DNA from: Bacteroidota bacterium
GTDB taxonomy: Bacteria; Bacteroidota; Bacteroidia; Bacteroidales; UBA10428
NCBI GenBank assembly: GCA_016699695.1
Contig: CP065006.1
Span: 1,736,001 to 1,800,000 of the forward strand
Reading direction: 5' to 3'
DNA length: 64,000 nt
Part shown: positions 34,737-43,930 of the stretch, one piece after another
Position numbering within the stretch: the stretch's first letter is position 1
Layout: the number at the start of each line of letters is the position of its first letter
Notes under the pieces: generated by a model
Seen by the model: only the letters and a program-made list of their open reading frames with translations
Databases searched by the model: none
What the model was told of the DNA's origin: nothing
Position numbers and translations under genes: made by a program

Positions 34737-35336
34737 ATGAAAAAGACACTCACCATCAATCTGGCAGGTATGGTATTTCATATTGATGAAGATGCCTTTG
34801 AACAACTTCAGTCTTTTCTCGAAGCTCTTAACTTCAGGTTAAAAGGCGAAGCTAACAGCTCAGAAATCATTCGCGACATAGAAGCACGAATGGCTGAGTT
34901 GCTCAGTGGTCGCATGAACCAGGCCAAACAGGTAATTTCGGGTAGCGATGTGGAATACCTGATTCAGACCATCGGACATCCCGATTCGATTTTCGGGGAA
35001 GACCAGACAAATCAAAACAATAAAAAAAGTTATAGCGAACGCAAATACCGCCGAATGTACCGCGATCCTGAGAACAGGATGCTTGGAGGAGTTTGTGCCG
35101 GACTTGCTGCTTACTGGCACCTCGATCCAACACTGGTTAGAGTTGCTTTTGTATTATTAACCGCCCTGGGTGGAACCGGCCTCATCTTGTACATTGTACT
35201 TCTCGTCGTACTCCCCGAAGCCCTTACTACCGCCCAAAAACTCGAAATGCGGGGCGAGCCGGTTACCATTGAAAACATCAAAAATTTCTTCGCCGACGAA
35301 TTTGAAAACGTAAAAAGGAGTTTTAAACAAAAATAG
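34737..35336 (+). CDS. PspC-domain protein, short
   Basis: The 199-residue protein starts MKKTLTINLAGMVFHIDEDA, a cytoplasmic domain shared with the larger PspC protein downstream, and then has the PspC domain: YRDPENRMLGGVCAGLAAYW, VRVAFVLLTALGGTGLILY and VVLPEA. PspC proteins sense or transmit membrane stress. A polar helix (IENIKNFFADEFENVKRSF) closes it. The two paralogues probably interact (inference). Confidence 0.85.
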   Translation: MKKTLTINLAGMVFHIDEDAFEQLQSFLEALNFRLKGEANSSEIIRDIEARMAELLSGRMNQAKQVISGSDVEYLIQTIGHPDSIFGEDQTNQNNKKSYSERKYRRMYRDPENRMLGGVCAGLAAYWHLDPTLVRVAFVLLTALGGTGLILYIVLLVVLPEALTTAQKLEMRGEPVTIENIKNFFADEFENVKRSFKQK

Positions 35337-35425
35337 AGCATGATCAGAGTGGATAGGGAATTACCCAACACCATCCAAATAACAAGCACAAAAGCTCTTG
35401 GTTAACCTTGCAATAAACACACCGG

Positions 35426-35755
35426 ATGAAAACAGAAAATATAAAAGCACAGATGCGAAAGGGAGTATTGGAATATTGCATTCTGTCCATACTTTCGAAA
35501 GGCGATGCCTATGCTTCAGACATTATTAATGAATTGAAAAAATCGAGGCTCATTGTAGTAGAAGGTACTCTGTATCCCTTGTTAACCCGCCAGAAGAACG
35601 CTGGTTTTCTGAATTACCGTTGGGAAGAATCGACCCAGGGGCCACCAAGGAAATACTACATGATTACTGAAAGCGGGAAAGAGGTACTGAATGACCTTAG
35701 CTTATCATGGAGTGAACTCGTACAAGCTGTGGAAATGATAAAACCTAATTTTTAA
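35426..35755 (+). CDS. PadR-family transcriptional regulator
   Basis: The 109-residue protein is a winged helix of the PadR type: MRKGVLEYCILSILSKGDAY, VEGTLYPLLTRQKNAGFL and GPPRKYYMITESGKEVL. PadR proteins repress neighbouring genes, often in response to stress or small aromatics. It lies between the two PspC genes, 3 bp from the second, and likely binds the dyad at 34431-34449. Confidence 0.93.
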   Translation: MKTENIKAQMRKGVLEYCILSILSKGDAYASDIINELKKSRLIVVEGTLYPLLTRQKNAGFLNYRWEESTQGPPRKYYMITESGKEVLNDLSLSWSELVQAVEMIKPNF

Positions 35756-35758
35756 GCC

Positions 35759-37291
35759 ATGAAGGAAACAATAAAAATAAATCTGAACGGACAGCTTTTT
35801 GATCTTGACAACGATGCCTACAACAGGTTGAAAGCTTACCTTTCTGCCATCGAAACAAGGTTTTCGGCTTCGGCCGATGAAGCCAAAGAAATATTGGAAG
35901 ATATCGAAGCCCGCATATCCGAAATACTCCGCGAAAAGATTACTCCCAGCAAACAAGTAATCAGCCTTCAGGATATAGAAGAAATCATTCAGGTAATGGG
36001 CACAGCCGAAGACATTGACCAAAGTGAAGAAAATTCCGGCGAAACCAATACAGAAAATAACAGGACTACGGTAAAAAATAAACGTTTCTACCGCGATCCT
36101 CAAAACAGGGTTTTTGGTGGCGTATGTGCCGGGCTAGCTGCCTATTTCAATGTCGATGTAATCTGGATCCGTTTACTCTTTGTTTTTCTGTTTTTTGCCA
36201 ACCTTGCAGGCATGATTATCTACATCATTCTATGGGTTGTAATGCCCCCAGCACTGAACATGGCCCAGCGTCTGGAAATGCAAGGAAAACGAGTTACCCT
36301 AAGCGATATCGAGGAATCGGTGAAACAGGAATATGATAAGGTAAAAAGCAGTGTAAAAAATATTCCTCACTCCTCTTCCTATCGCTCGGTAAAATCTACA
36401 TTCAGCGAGATTTTTCAAGTACTCGGTACCATTGTTTTGACTGCACTCAAAATAATTGTGGCCACCATTGTCATATTGGTATTGCTCAGCCTTGTATTGG
36501 GAATTTTGGCACTTGCATTAGGTGGAATTAGCGTATTTCCCCTTTACCTGATTCCTGAACTTCCATGGTTACAATTTCCCGAAGCATCTGATCCCGTACT
36601 GATTGCCATTCTTTTGCTGCTTGTCATTCTTCTGCCCATCATAGCACTTGCAAGTGGAGTGTTCCGTTGGCTACTAGGGCTTCAACCCGTTAATCGCATT
36701 TTAGCTGGCATTACAGCAGCCATTTGGACATTGGCATTTATCGGTTTGGTCTTTCTTCTGGTAGCAGAAAGTGAAAGAGGAAGTTTCAGACAAAAAAGCC
36801 AATCGGCTTATACCTTTGAACCAGGCATAGAAAAGATCCTTTACCTGAAACATTTAGGCAATGCCTCAGACAGCACAAAATTAGATCATTATCAAGTGTT
36901 TAGTTACCGCTTTAGCATCGACGACACGCATGACAGGATATGGATGAAACCCCGGCTGGAAATAAAATCGTCGGCCGACTCACTCATACACCTTCAGGTT
37001 ACCCGATCGTATGCCGATTTCCGGATAGGTAAAATACCCGACAGCAGTTTCGAAATGATCGATTATGGCTGGAAAAAGGAGAAGAATGAGCTCTCTCTGG
37101 AAAAGTATTTCGGTTGCACCGAAGAAGATGCATGGCGCTTTCCGTCCCTCAGCCTGGAATTATTGGTGCCCGAAGGGCATACCGTGGTTTTTGAGCCTGC
37201 TGTGGCTGCCATGCTATCAGATACAATTCGAAGTAACCAACCATACCAAATTCAAGCTGGAGGGTCTATTACCACTGCAAATGACAAGTAA
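35759..37291 (+). CDS. PspC-domain protein, long, multi-helix
   Basis: The 510-residue protein has the same N-terminal domain as its short paralogue (MKETIKINLNGQLFDLDNDA, ILEDIEARISEIL), a PspC domain (YRDPQNRVFGGVCAGLAAYF), then four further membrane helices at about 220-340 and an extracytoplasmic C-terminal domain with beta character. The layout fits a membrane sensor with an outside domain that controls envelope stress output through the inside domain (inference). Last gene of the operon. Confidence 0.85.
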   Translation: MKETIKINLNGQLFDLDNDAYNRLKAYLSAIETRFSASADEAKEILEDIEARISEILREKITPSKQVISLQDIEEIIQVMGTAEDIDQSEENSGETNTENNRTTVKNKRFYRDPQNRVFGGVCAGLAAYFNVDVIWIRLLFVFLFFANLAGMIIYIILWVVMPPALNMAQRLEMQGKRVTLSDIEESVKQEYDKVKSSVKNIPHSSSYRSVKSTFSEIFQVLGTIVLTALKIIVATIVILVLLSLVLGILALALGGISVFPLYLIPELPWLQFPEASDPVLIAILLLLVILLPIIALASGVFRWLLGLQPVNRILAGITAAIWTLAFIGLVFLLVAESERGSFRQKSQSAYTFEPGIEKILYLKHLGNASDSTKLDHYQVFSYRFSIDDTHDRIWMKPRLEIKSSADSLIHLQVTRSYADFRIGKIPDSSFEMIDYGWKKEKNELSLEKYFGCTEEDAWRFPSLSLELLVPEGHTVVFEPAVAAMLSDTIRSNQPYQIQAGGSITTANDK

Positions 37292-37316
37292 GCTACAATA
37301 TTTTTTAGGGTGCCTT

Positions 37317-37346
37317 TTTGCATAATTAAAAATTTTTATACATTTG
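37317..37346 (+). promoter_or_regulatory. Promoter of tRNA-Gln
   Basis: TTTG at 37317-37320 and TACATTTG at 37339-37346 with 18 bp between; the tRNA starts 18 bp later. Confidence 0.8.
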
Positions 37347-37364
37347 CACTCCCAAATGTAGCAT

Positions 37365-37435
37365 TGACCCATGGTGTAATGGTAGCACTTCAGATTTTGG
37401 TTCTGTCAGTCTAGGTTCGAATCCTGGTGGGTCAG
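37365..37435 (+). tRNA. tRNA-Gln (anticodon TTG)
   Basis: Acceptor TGACCCA pairs with TGGGTCA; the anticodon loop reads ATTTTGGT with anticodon TTG; T arm GGTTCGAATCC. CCA is not encoded. It has its own promoter and terminator. Confidence 0.94.
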
Positions 37436-37436
37436 C

Positions 37437-37477
37437 AAAAAAACCCTTCGGAAAATTCCGGAGGGTTTTTCTTTTTT
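37437..37477 (+). terminator. Terminator of tRNA-Gln
   Basis: AAACCCTTCGGA (37441-37452) and TCCGGAGGGTTT (37457-37468) pair with one wobble around AAAT, followed by TTCTTTTTT. Confidence 0.88.
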
Positions 37478-37550
37478 GCTCTATTATATAGTACTAAATC
37501 TGCCGATTCTTAAAAGCTTTTAGTGAATTAAAACGTTTGCCCATACACCT

Positions 37551-37581
37551 AAAAAAAGGCCCACCCTTTCAGGTAAGCCTT
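37551..37581 (-). terminator. Terminator of the gltBD operon
   Basis: Leftward, AAGGC...GCCTT with an inner ACC/GGT pairing, then seven T (A run 37551-37557). It lies 34 bp after the gltD stop. Confidence 0.75.
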
Positions 37582-37614
37582 ATTGAACCAAGAATACTAA
37601 CTATTCTAAACTTA

Positions 37615-39039
37615 TTACTTCTTAATTAGTTCGTGATGAATGCTGAGGGCAGTTTTACGGCCCGATGCGATAGCACGCACTACAAGGCTGGCACCGGAAG
37701 CTGCATCGCCACAGGCAAAAACTTTAGCCTTGCTGGTAGCTTGCTTTTCGTCAATCACAATGTTTCCACGCAAATCGAATTTAAGGTCCAGCTCTTTGGC
37801 AAGTCCTTCGTGTATGCAATGCACAAAACCCATGGATAGGAGTGCAAGTTCTGTCTCAATAATGCGTGTTGATCCTGGCACTTCTACCATCTGGAATTTT
37901 CCGTTTTCCTTCTTCCATTCCACATCCACTACCTCAGCACCGGTAAGCTGTCCTTTCTCGTTTCCGATGAAGCGCTTGGTGTTTACCAGCCATTGTCGCT
38001 CGCATCCCTCCATGTGAGAGGATGATGTGCGAAGCGTATTGCCCCAATATGGCCATGGGTTTTCTTCCACTCGTTTTTCAGGGGGTTTGGGTAAAATTTC
38101 GATTTGTTGCACCGATTTGGCGCCCTGACGCACTGAAGTGCCCACACAGTCTGATCCGGTATCACCCCCACCTATTACAAGTACTCTTTTACCTTTTGCC
38201 AGTATTCGTTCGGCATCATTTATTTTCGTTCCGGCTACCACTCTGTTTTGCTGGGTAAGAAAATCCATGGCAAAATGAACACCTTTCAAATCTCTTCCTT
38301 CTACTTCCAGATCTCGGGGTTTCATGGCACCAATGGCTAAAACTACCACATCGAATTCCTTGAGCAGATCGGCACCTTTTACGTCGACGCCTACCAGGCA
38401 ATTGGTTTTAATATTAAGTCCCTCGGCTTTAAATACATCAATGCGCCGCTCCACAATTTCCTTATCGAGCTTAAAATCCGGAATTCCAAACCGCATAAGG
38501 CCGCCGGGGGCCTCATCTTTTTCAAATACGGTTACTTCGTGCCCCCATTTATTCAACAAATCGGCACAAGATAAACCTGCAGGTCCAGAACCAATCACAG
38601 CTACTTTTTTCCCGGTACGCACTTTAGGCGGTTGAGGGATAATGTAGCCCATTGCAAAAGCCTTTTCTACCGTAGCGCACTCGTTTTCGCGAATGGTAAC
38701 AGGTTCTTCATGAATATTAAGTGTACAGGCATGTTCGCAGGGTGCCGGACATACCCGACCTGTAATTTCAGGAAAGGCGTTGGTTTGCGATAATACTTCA
38801 ATGGCTTCTTTCCAGTCACCTCTATAAATTGCATCCTGAAATTCAGGCATATTGTTGCCAATCGGACAGCCCCATGAACAGAATGGAATGCCGCAATCCA
38901 TACAGCGCGAAGCCTGATCGCGCCGATCTTTCTCGTCCAATACCTGTTCGACTTCACTGTAATCTTTTACTCGTTCTGAAATTGGCCGGTAGCCGGCTGG
39001 TTTTCTATCTATTTCCAAGAATCCTTTTGGGTTTCCCAT
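37615..39039 (-). CDS. gltD: Glutamate synthase small subunit
   Basis: The 474-residue flavoprotein passes electrons from NADPH to GltB. Two Cys groups for iron-sulfur centres are at the N-terminus (CMDCGIPFCSWGCPIGN, and CPAPCEHACTLN), then the FAD-binding GSGPAGLSCADLL and the NADPH-binding VIGGGDTGSDCVG. ATG 39039 begins MGNPKGFLEIDRKPAGYR, as in the family. It follows gltB after 71 bp. Confidence 0.96.
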   Translation of the reverse strand: MGNPKGFLEIDRKPAGYRPISERVKDYSEVEQVLDEKDRRDQASRCMDCGIPFCSWGCPIGNNMPEFQDAIYRGDWKEAIEVLSQTNAFPEITGRVCPAPCEHACTLNIHEEPVTIRENECATVEKAFAMGYIIPQPPKVRTGKKVAVIGSGPAGLSCADLLNKWGHEVTVFEKDEAPGGLMRFGIPDFKLDKEIVERRIDVFKAEGLNIKTNCLVGVDVKGADLLKEFDVVVLAIGAMKPRDLEVEGRDLKGVHFAMDFLTQQNRVVAGTKINDAERILAKGKRVLVIGGGDTGSDCVGTSVRQGAKSVQQIEILPKPPEKRVEENPWPYWGNTLRTSSSHMEGCERQWLVNTKRFIGNEKGQLTGAEVVDVEWKKENGKFQMVEVPGSTRIIETELALLSMGFVHCIHEGLAKELDLKFDLRGNIVIDEKQATSKAKVFACGDAASGASLVVRAIASGRKTALSIHHELIKK

Positions 39040-39110
39040 GATATCACAAATTTATCGTTGAAAAAATGGAGCTTTTTAATCCTTTGCTCCTATGCCTATA
39101 ATTGTTACTA

Positions 39111-42100
39111 TTAATATTGAAAATGCGGTTCGTCTTCGGTTTGCTTAATCTTACTCTGGATTTGCTCCAATTTTTGCTCTTCGAGAATTTTTTTATACTC
39201 CAGGGGTATAACTTTCACAAAGCGTGGCAGAAACTCCTCCCATTTAACCAGGATTTGTTCAGCGAGTGCACTGCCCGTATAAGTGTAATGATTCGATATC
39301 AACGCCTGCAGTTCCATTTCGTCTTCGCGGTCGAGGACAGGTCCCAATTCAACCAGACCTTTGTTGCAATAGTAATCGAACTCACCGTTCATATCGAGCA
39401 CATAAGCAATACCTCCGCTCATTCCTGCAGCAAAGTTACGTCCGGTTTTACCCAATACTACGGTTCGGCCTCCGGTCATGTACTCACAGCAATGGTCTCC
39501 AACTCCCTCAATTACTGCACGAGCTCCTGAATTGCGGACGCAGAATCGCTCACCGGCTACACCTTGAATGTACGCCTCACCACTGGTGGCACCATACAAA
39601 AGTGTGTTCCCCACGATAATGTTCTTTTCGGGTACAAAGGTTGCTGTTTTGGGAGGCACTACTATTATTCGTCCGCCGGATAAACCTTTACCCAGGTAGT
39701 CGTTACTGTCTCCTTCGAGTACAAAGCTTACCCCTTTAACCAAAAAGGCTCCAAAACTCTGACCGGCAGAACCAATAAAGCGTGCATTGATGGTAGAATC
39801 GGGCAATCCCTCTTCGCCATGGAAACGGGTTATCTCACCCGAAAGCATAGCTCCAACGGTACGGTCGGTATTCTGTATTTCGCGCGAAATCCAGACTTTC
39901 TGTTTATTCTTAATAGCCCTGTTGCTGCGTTTAATCAGCTCATGGTCCATTACTTCCTCAATTTTATGCTTTTGTGCAACACAGCAATGGGTTGCATGTA
40001 TTTCTACTTCTTTCGGCCGGAAGAGTATTTTAGACATATCGACTGTTTTAGCTTTCCAGTGATCAATGTCTTTACGCATCTCCAACATATCGGTGCGACC
40101 AACAAGGTCTTCGAATTTACTGATTCCCAGCTCTGCCATAAGCTCGCGGATTTCTTCGGCCACAAAGCGGAAATAGTTTACCACATATTCCGATTTACCA
40201 ATGAAACGCTTACGCAATTCTGGGTTCTGAGTAGCCACACCTACCGGACAGGTATTTAAGTGGCATTTGCGCATCATCACGCATCCGAGTACCACAAGTC
40301 CGATGGTGGCAAAACCAAACTCTTCAGCGCCCAGCATACCGGCATAGATCACATCGCGACCAGTTTTAATCTGGCCATCGGTTTGCAGCCTCACGCGATC
40401 GCGTAGGTTGTTCATCACAAGTGTTTGCTGTACTTCGGAAATACCCATTTCCATTGGTAAACCAGCATGCTTGATAGAACTGGCAGGCGAGGCTCCTGTA
40501 CCTCCTTCGGCACCGGAAATGGTGATGCTATCGGCATAAGCCTTAGCCACTCCTGCTGCTACTGTACCTACTCCTTTTTCTGCTACCAGCTTCACGTTGA
40601 TTCTTGCCCGTGGATTGGTGCATTTTAAATCGAATATAAGCTGTGCCAAATCTTCAATGGAATAAATATCGTGGTGTGGCGGAGGCGAAATAAGGGTGAT
40701 GCCGGGTGTGGAATTACGAATACGGCCAATGATTTTGTCCACCTTATGGCCAGGCAGCTGTCCTCCTTCACCGGGCTTGGCACCCTGGGCCATTTTTATC
40801 TGAATTTCATCGGCATTAATAAGGTAATTGGTAGTCACACCAAAACGTCCGGAAGCAACTTGCTTGATGGCACTTCTTGCTGAGGTGCCGTCTTCGCGGG
40901 GCTTAAACCGAACAGGATCTTCTCCACCCTCCCCGGTATTGCTTCTTCCACCAATGGTATTCATGGCAACTGCCAAAGCTTCGTGGGCCTCTTTGCTTAT
41001 CGAGCCAAAAGACATCGCTCCTGTCACAAAGCGTTTCATAATTTCTTCTGCCGGTTCTACTTTATCAATGGAAATGGATTTCCCTTTTTTGAAATTCACA
41101 CAACCACGCAAAAAGTGAGGTGCCCGGTTGTCTTTGTCGACCTGTGCACTAAATTCTTTGTATTTGTTATAATCGCCGGTTCGGGTTGCCCATTGCAATA
41201 GGCCAATGGTTTCGGGATTCCAACCGTGTTTTTCACCATCCTTCCGATAGTGATAGGTTCCGGCCGATTTGAGCGAATTGTTTGTGAGAGGATTTTCTTC
41301 GAAAGCATTACGGTGGGTAATAAGGGCTTCTTCTGCCACCTGGTCAATGTTAATGCCTCCAATGCGCGAGTCGGTGCCTGTGAAATACCGTTTCACAAAG
41401 CCAGAATCAAGTCCTAGGGCTTCGAATATCTGCGCCCCATGGTAACTCCGAAGGGTTGAAATACCCATTTTCGACATAATCTTCAATAGCCCTTTGTTAA
41501 TGGACTTATAATAATTCTCGCGGGCTTCGACATAATCGATTTTAATTTGGCCTGTGCTACACATTCTTTCAATTACAGCAAAAGCCCCGTAAGGATTTAC
41601 TACGCTTGCACCATACCCGATAAGCAAGGCAATGTGGTTCACTTCGCGGGCTTCGGCAGTTTCGATTATCAGTCCAACCTGCATACGCTTTTTGGTGCGA
41701 ATAAGGTGATGATGCACAGCCGAGGTAGCCAGCAGAGAAGGTATGGGAGCCTTGTCAGCTGAAATGGAGCGGTCTGAGATAATAATGAAGTTAATGCCTT
41801 CGTCCACCGCCTTTTCGGCTTGCTGACAAAGTACCTCCAGTGCTTCTTCCATGGCTTTTCCTGGGTTCTTTGCCTTGGCATCAAACAGCATGGGAAGGTC
41901 GATGTGGCTGAAGTTCTCTTCGCGCAGACTCCGCAATTTGTTCAGGTTCGTGTTCGATACAATAGGAGAACTGAATTTTATTAAGCGGCATTGTTCGGCT
42001 GACTCAAAAAGCAGGTTTTTCGAAACCGATCCAATGTAGTTGGTTGTCGACATCACCAGCCCTTCGCGAATTGGGTCAATAGGTGGGTTGGTAACCTGGG

Positions 42101-43655
42101 CAAAAAGCTGTTTGAAATAATTGAACAAGCGCTGTGGCTGGTCGGAAAAAACAGCCAAAGGGGCGTCGTTACCCATGGAATGAGTCAACTCCTGTCCCTC
42201 TACCGCCATGGGTTTGAGAATCATCTGTACATCTTCTTTGGAATAGCCAAAGGTTGTAATGTAGGTATCATACAATTCGTCGAGTTGCGAACGTACACGT
42301 GATTTTATTTTGATGTCATCCAAGTCGATTCGGTTATCTTTTAACCATTGTTGATAAGGATTCTGGCTCGAGAGTTGATGTTTTACCTCTTCGTCGGGAA
42401 CAATAATGCCCATTTTGGTATCTACCAGCAAGATTTTTCCTGGACGCAAGCGTCCTTTCTCCCGTATCATTTCCGGAGGAAAAACCTGCACGCCTACTTC
42501 AGATCCCATTACAATTACATCGTCTTTGGTAATCACAAAACGCGAAGGGCGAAGGCCATTACGGTCGAGGGTACCTCCAATGTACCGACCATCGCTGAAG
42601 ACTACCGAAGCAGGGCCATCCCAGGGTTCCATAAGGGTCGACTGGTATTCGTAATAAGCCTTTAAACTAGGCGGAATGGGATTTTTATCGTTGAAAGATT
42701 CTGGTATTAGCATGCTTAATGCCTGTGGCAGCGACTTGCCTGTCATCACCAAAAACTCAAGAGCATTGTCGAGCGAAGCCGAATCGGATTTATCAGGCTC
42801 AATAATTGGGAATATTTTTGCAAGGTCTGCGCCAAAAAGATCCGATTTGATGATAGACTCACGCGCTGTCATCCACATGCGGTTACCCTTTACAGTATTT
42901 ATCTCGCCATTGTGCGCGAGAAAACGAAATGGTTGAGCCAAATCCCAGGTGGGGAAGGTATTGGTAGAAAAACGAGAATGCACCAAGGCAATGGCACTTT
43001 CCATATTCGGATCGCGAAGGTCGACAAAATAACGCCCTACCTGATCGGGTGTGAGCATCCCTTTGTAAATCATTATTTTAGATGATAGGCTGGGGAGGTA
43101 AAAAGCCTCTTTATCGGGTATGCTGGATTCACGCATCAGTTTTTCGGCCTGTTTCCGGGCAATAAACAATTTGCGCTCCAACACATCCTGCTCTACAAAC
43201 TTGCCCTGAACAAAGATTTGTCGTACAAAAGGTTCGGTAGAACGTGCAATATCGCCCAACACACGGCTGTCGACTTTTACATCTACCATATCAATTACCG
43301 ATAGGCCTTCTGCCTTTAAAGCATCGGTTAGAATGCCCTCGCAGGCTTTTCTTGACTTTTCGTCCTGAGGGAGAAACACAATACCAGCGCCGTATTTACC
43401 TTCTTCCGGAAGTGCTATTCCTTTCTTTAAAAAGAATTGGTGAGGCAATTGAATGAGTATACCAGCGCCATCGCCTGATACGTTATCGGCACTTTCGGCA
43501 CCACGGTGTGTCATATTCACCAGTACTTCCAGTCCTTTTCTTACAATGTCGTGCGACTTTACCCCTTTAATCTGCGTTACAAACCCGATTCCACAGTTGT
43601 CGTGTTCATTGGCCGGGTCATACATCCCTTGAGGTTGAGGAAATCCTTTTACCAT
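39111..43655 (-). CDS. gltB: Glutamate synthase large subunit
   Basis: The 1514-residue enzyme makes two glutamates from glutamine and 2-oxoglutarate. The N-terminal class II amidotransferase domain has Cys in EHDNCGIGF (about residue 21; a short propeptide must be removed). The synthase domain shows KPGEGGQLPGHKV (FMN/2-oxoglutarate site) and SGAEGGTGASP, the 3Fe-4S cluster Cys lie in GCVMMRKCHLNTCPVG, and the C-terminal GXGXG helix repeats include GGRIIVVPP and GGRTVVLGKTG. A long leader with terminator precedes it. Its neighbour gltA supplies the carbon entry to 2-oxoglutarate. Confidence 0.97.
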   Translation of the reverse strand: MVKGFPQPQGMYDPANEHDNCGIGFVTQIKGVKSHDIVRKGLEVLVNMTHRGAESADNVSGDGAGILIQLPHQFFLKKGIALPEEGKYGAGIVFLPQDEKSRKACEGILTDALKAEGLSVIDMVDVKVDSRVLGDIARSTEPFVRQIFVQGKFVEQDVLERKLFIARKQAEKLMRESSIPDKEAFYLPSLSSKIMIYKGMLTPDQVGRYFVDLRDPNMESAIALVHSRFSTNTFPTWDLAQPFRFLAHNGEINTVKGNRMWMTARESIIKSDLFGADLAKIFPIIEPDKSDSASLDNALEFLVMTGKSLPQALSMLIPESFNDKNPIPPSLKAYYEYQSTLMEPWDGPASVVFSDGRYIGGTLDRNGLRPSRFVITKDDVIVMGSEVGVQVFPPEMIREKGRLRPGKILLVDTKMGIIVPDEEVKHQLSSQNPYQQWLKDNRIDLDDIKIKSRVRSQLDELYDTYITTFGYSKEDVQMILKPMAVEGQELTHSMGNDAPLAVFSDQPQRLFNYFKQLFAQVTNPPIDPIREGLVMSTTNYIGSVSKNLLFESAEQCRLIKFSSPIVSNTNLNKLRSLREENFSHIDLPMLFDAKAKNPGKAMEEALEVLCQQAEKAVDEGINFIIISDRSISADKAPIPSLLATSAVHHHLIRTKKRMQVGLIIETAEAREVNHIALLIGYGASVVNPYGAFAVIERMCSTGQIKIDYVEARENYYKSINKGLLKIMSKMGISTLRSYHGAQIFEALGLDSGFVKRYFTGTDSRIGGINIDQVAEEALITHRNAFEENPLTNNSLKSAGTYHYRKDGEKHGWNPETIGLLQWATRTGDYNKYKEFSAQVDKDNRAPHFLRGCVNFKKGKSISIDKVEPAEEIMKRFVTGAMSFGSISKEAHEALAVAMNTIGGRSNTGEGGEDPVRFKPREDGTSARSAIKQVASGRFGVTTNYLINADEIQIKMAQGAKPGEGGQLPGHKVDKIIGRIRNSTPGITLISPPPHHDIYSIEDLAQLIFDLKCTNPRARINVKLVAEKGVGTVAAGVAKAYADSITISGAEGGTGASPASSIKHAGLPMEMGISEVQQTLVMNNLRDRVRLQTDGQIKTGRDVIYAGMLGAEEFGFATIGLVVLGCVMMRKCHLNTCPVGVATQNPELRKRFIGKSEYVVNYFRFVAEEIRELMAELGISKFEDLVGRTDMLEMRKDIDHWKAKTVDMSKILFRPKEVEIHATHCCVAQKHKIEEVMDHELIKRSNRAIKNKQKVWISREIQNTDRTVGAMLSGEITRFHGEEGLPDSTINARFIGSAGQSFGAFLVKGVSFVLEGDSNDYLGKGLSGGRIIVVPPKTATFVPEKNIIVGNTLLYGATSGEAYIQGVAGERFCVRNSGARAVIEGVGDHCCEYMTGGRTVVLGKTGRNFAAGMSGGIAYVLDMNGEFDYYCNKGLVELGPVLDREDEMELQALISNHYTYTGSALAEQILVKWEEFLPRFVKVIPLEYKKILEEQKLEQIQSKIKQTEDEPHFQY

Positions 43656-43694
43656 ATCTCCAAGTTTTACTTATTTCTTTGCGTTGTTATTCAT

Positions 43695-43726
43695 AAAAAA
43701 AGCCATTCTTTGAAGGAGAATGGCTT
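43695..43726 (-). terminator. Leader terminator (attenuator) upstream of gltB
   Basis: Leftward, AAGCCATTCT (43726-43717 as AGCC..; arms 43717-43726 and 43700-43709) makes a perfect 10-bp stem around a 7-nt loop, followed by seven T (A run 43695-43701). It sits 40 bp before gltB and downstream of the only visible promoter, so it lies in the 5' leader. An upstream segment, GAGAATGG (43753-43746), can pair with CCATTCTC of its first arm and would prevent the terminator. Confidence 0.75.
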
Positions 43727-43755
43727 GTATATTATCTGGCCGGAACCATTCTCGT

Positions 43756-43809
43756 TCAGCTTGTTTTGACTTTATTAACCGACTTATTATTTAGTGTATT
43801 CCTATGCAT
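43756..43809 (-). CDS. Putative 17-residue leader peptide of gltB
   Basis: ATG at 43809-43807 opens MHRNTLNNKSVNKVKTS and stops at 43758-43756. Four Asn and four Lys codons are present. The stop lies 3 nt before the antiterminator segment (43753-43746), so a ribosome at the stop would cover it and let the terminator form, the geometry of classical attenuation. AT-rich composition alone can give Asn/Lys, so the sensing role is an inference. Confidence 0.4.
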   Translation of the reverse strand: MHRNTLNNKSVNKVKTS

Positions 43810-43827
43810 TGTATAAGATTTGGTGTA

Positions 43828-43835
43828 CAAAGATA
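43828..43835 (-). promoter_or_regulatory. -7 box TATCTTTG for gltB leader
   Basis: Plus CAAAGATA reads TATCTTTG leftward; TTTT lies 18 bp upstream in the -33 position. The predicted leader is about 165 nt. Confidence 0.55.
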
Positions 43836-43930
43836 GCAATTTTATTAAGGGTTAAAAGTATTTATGCCTATTTTAACATAAATCTATTATTTTTTTGACA
43901 TTCAAAGTATCATTTTTTAAGTAAAATTGA

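Noticed and set aside
39787..40259. Frames antisense to gltB
   Set aside because: Overlap with conserved GltB sequence explains the open frames.
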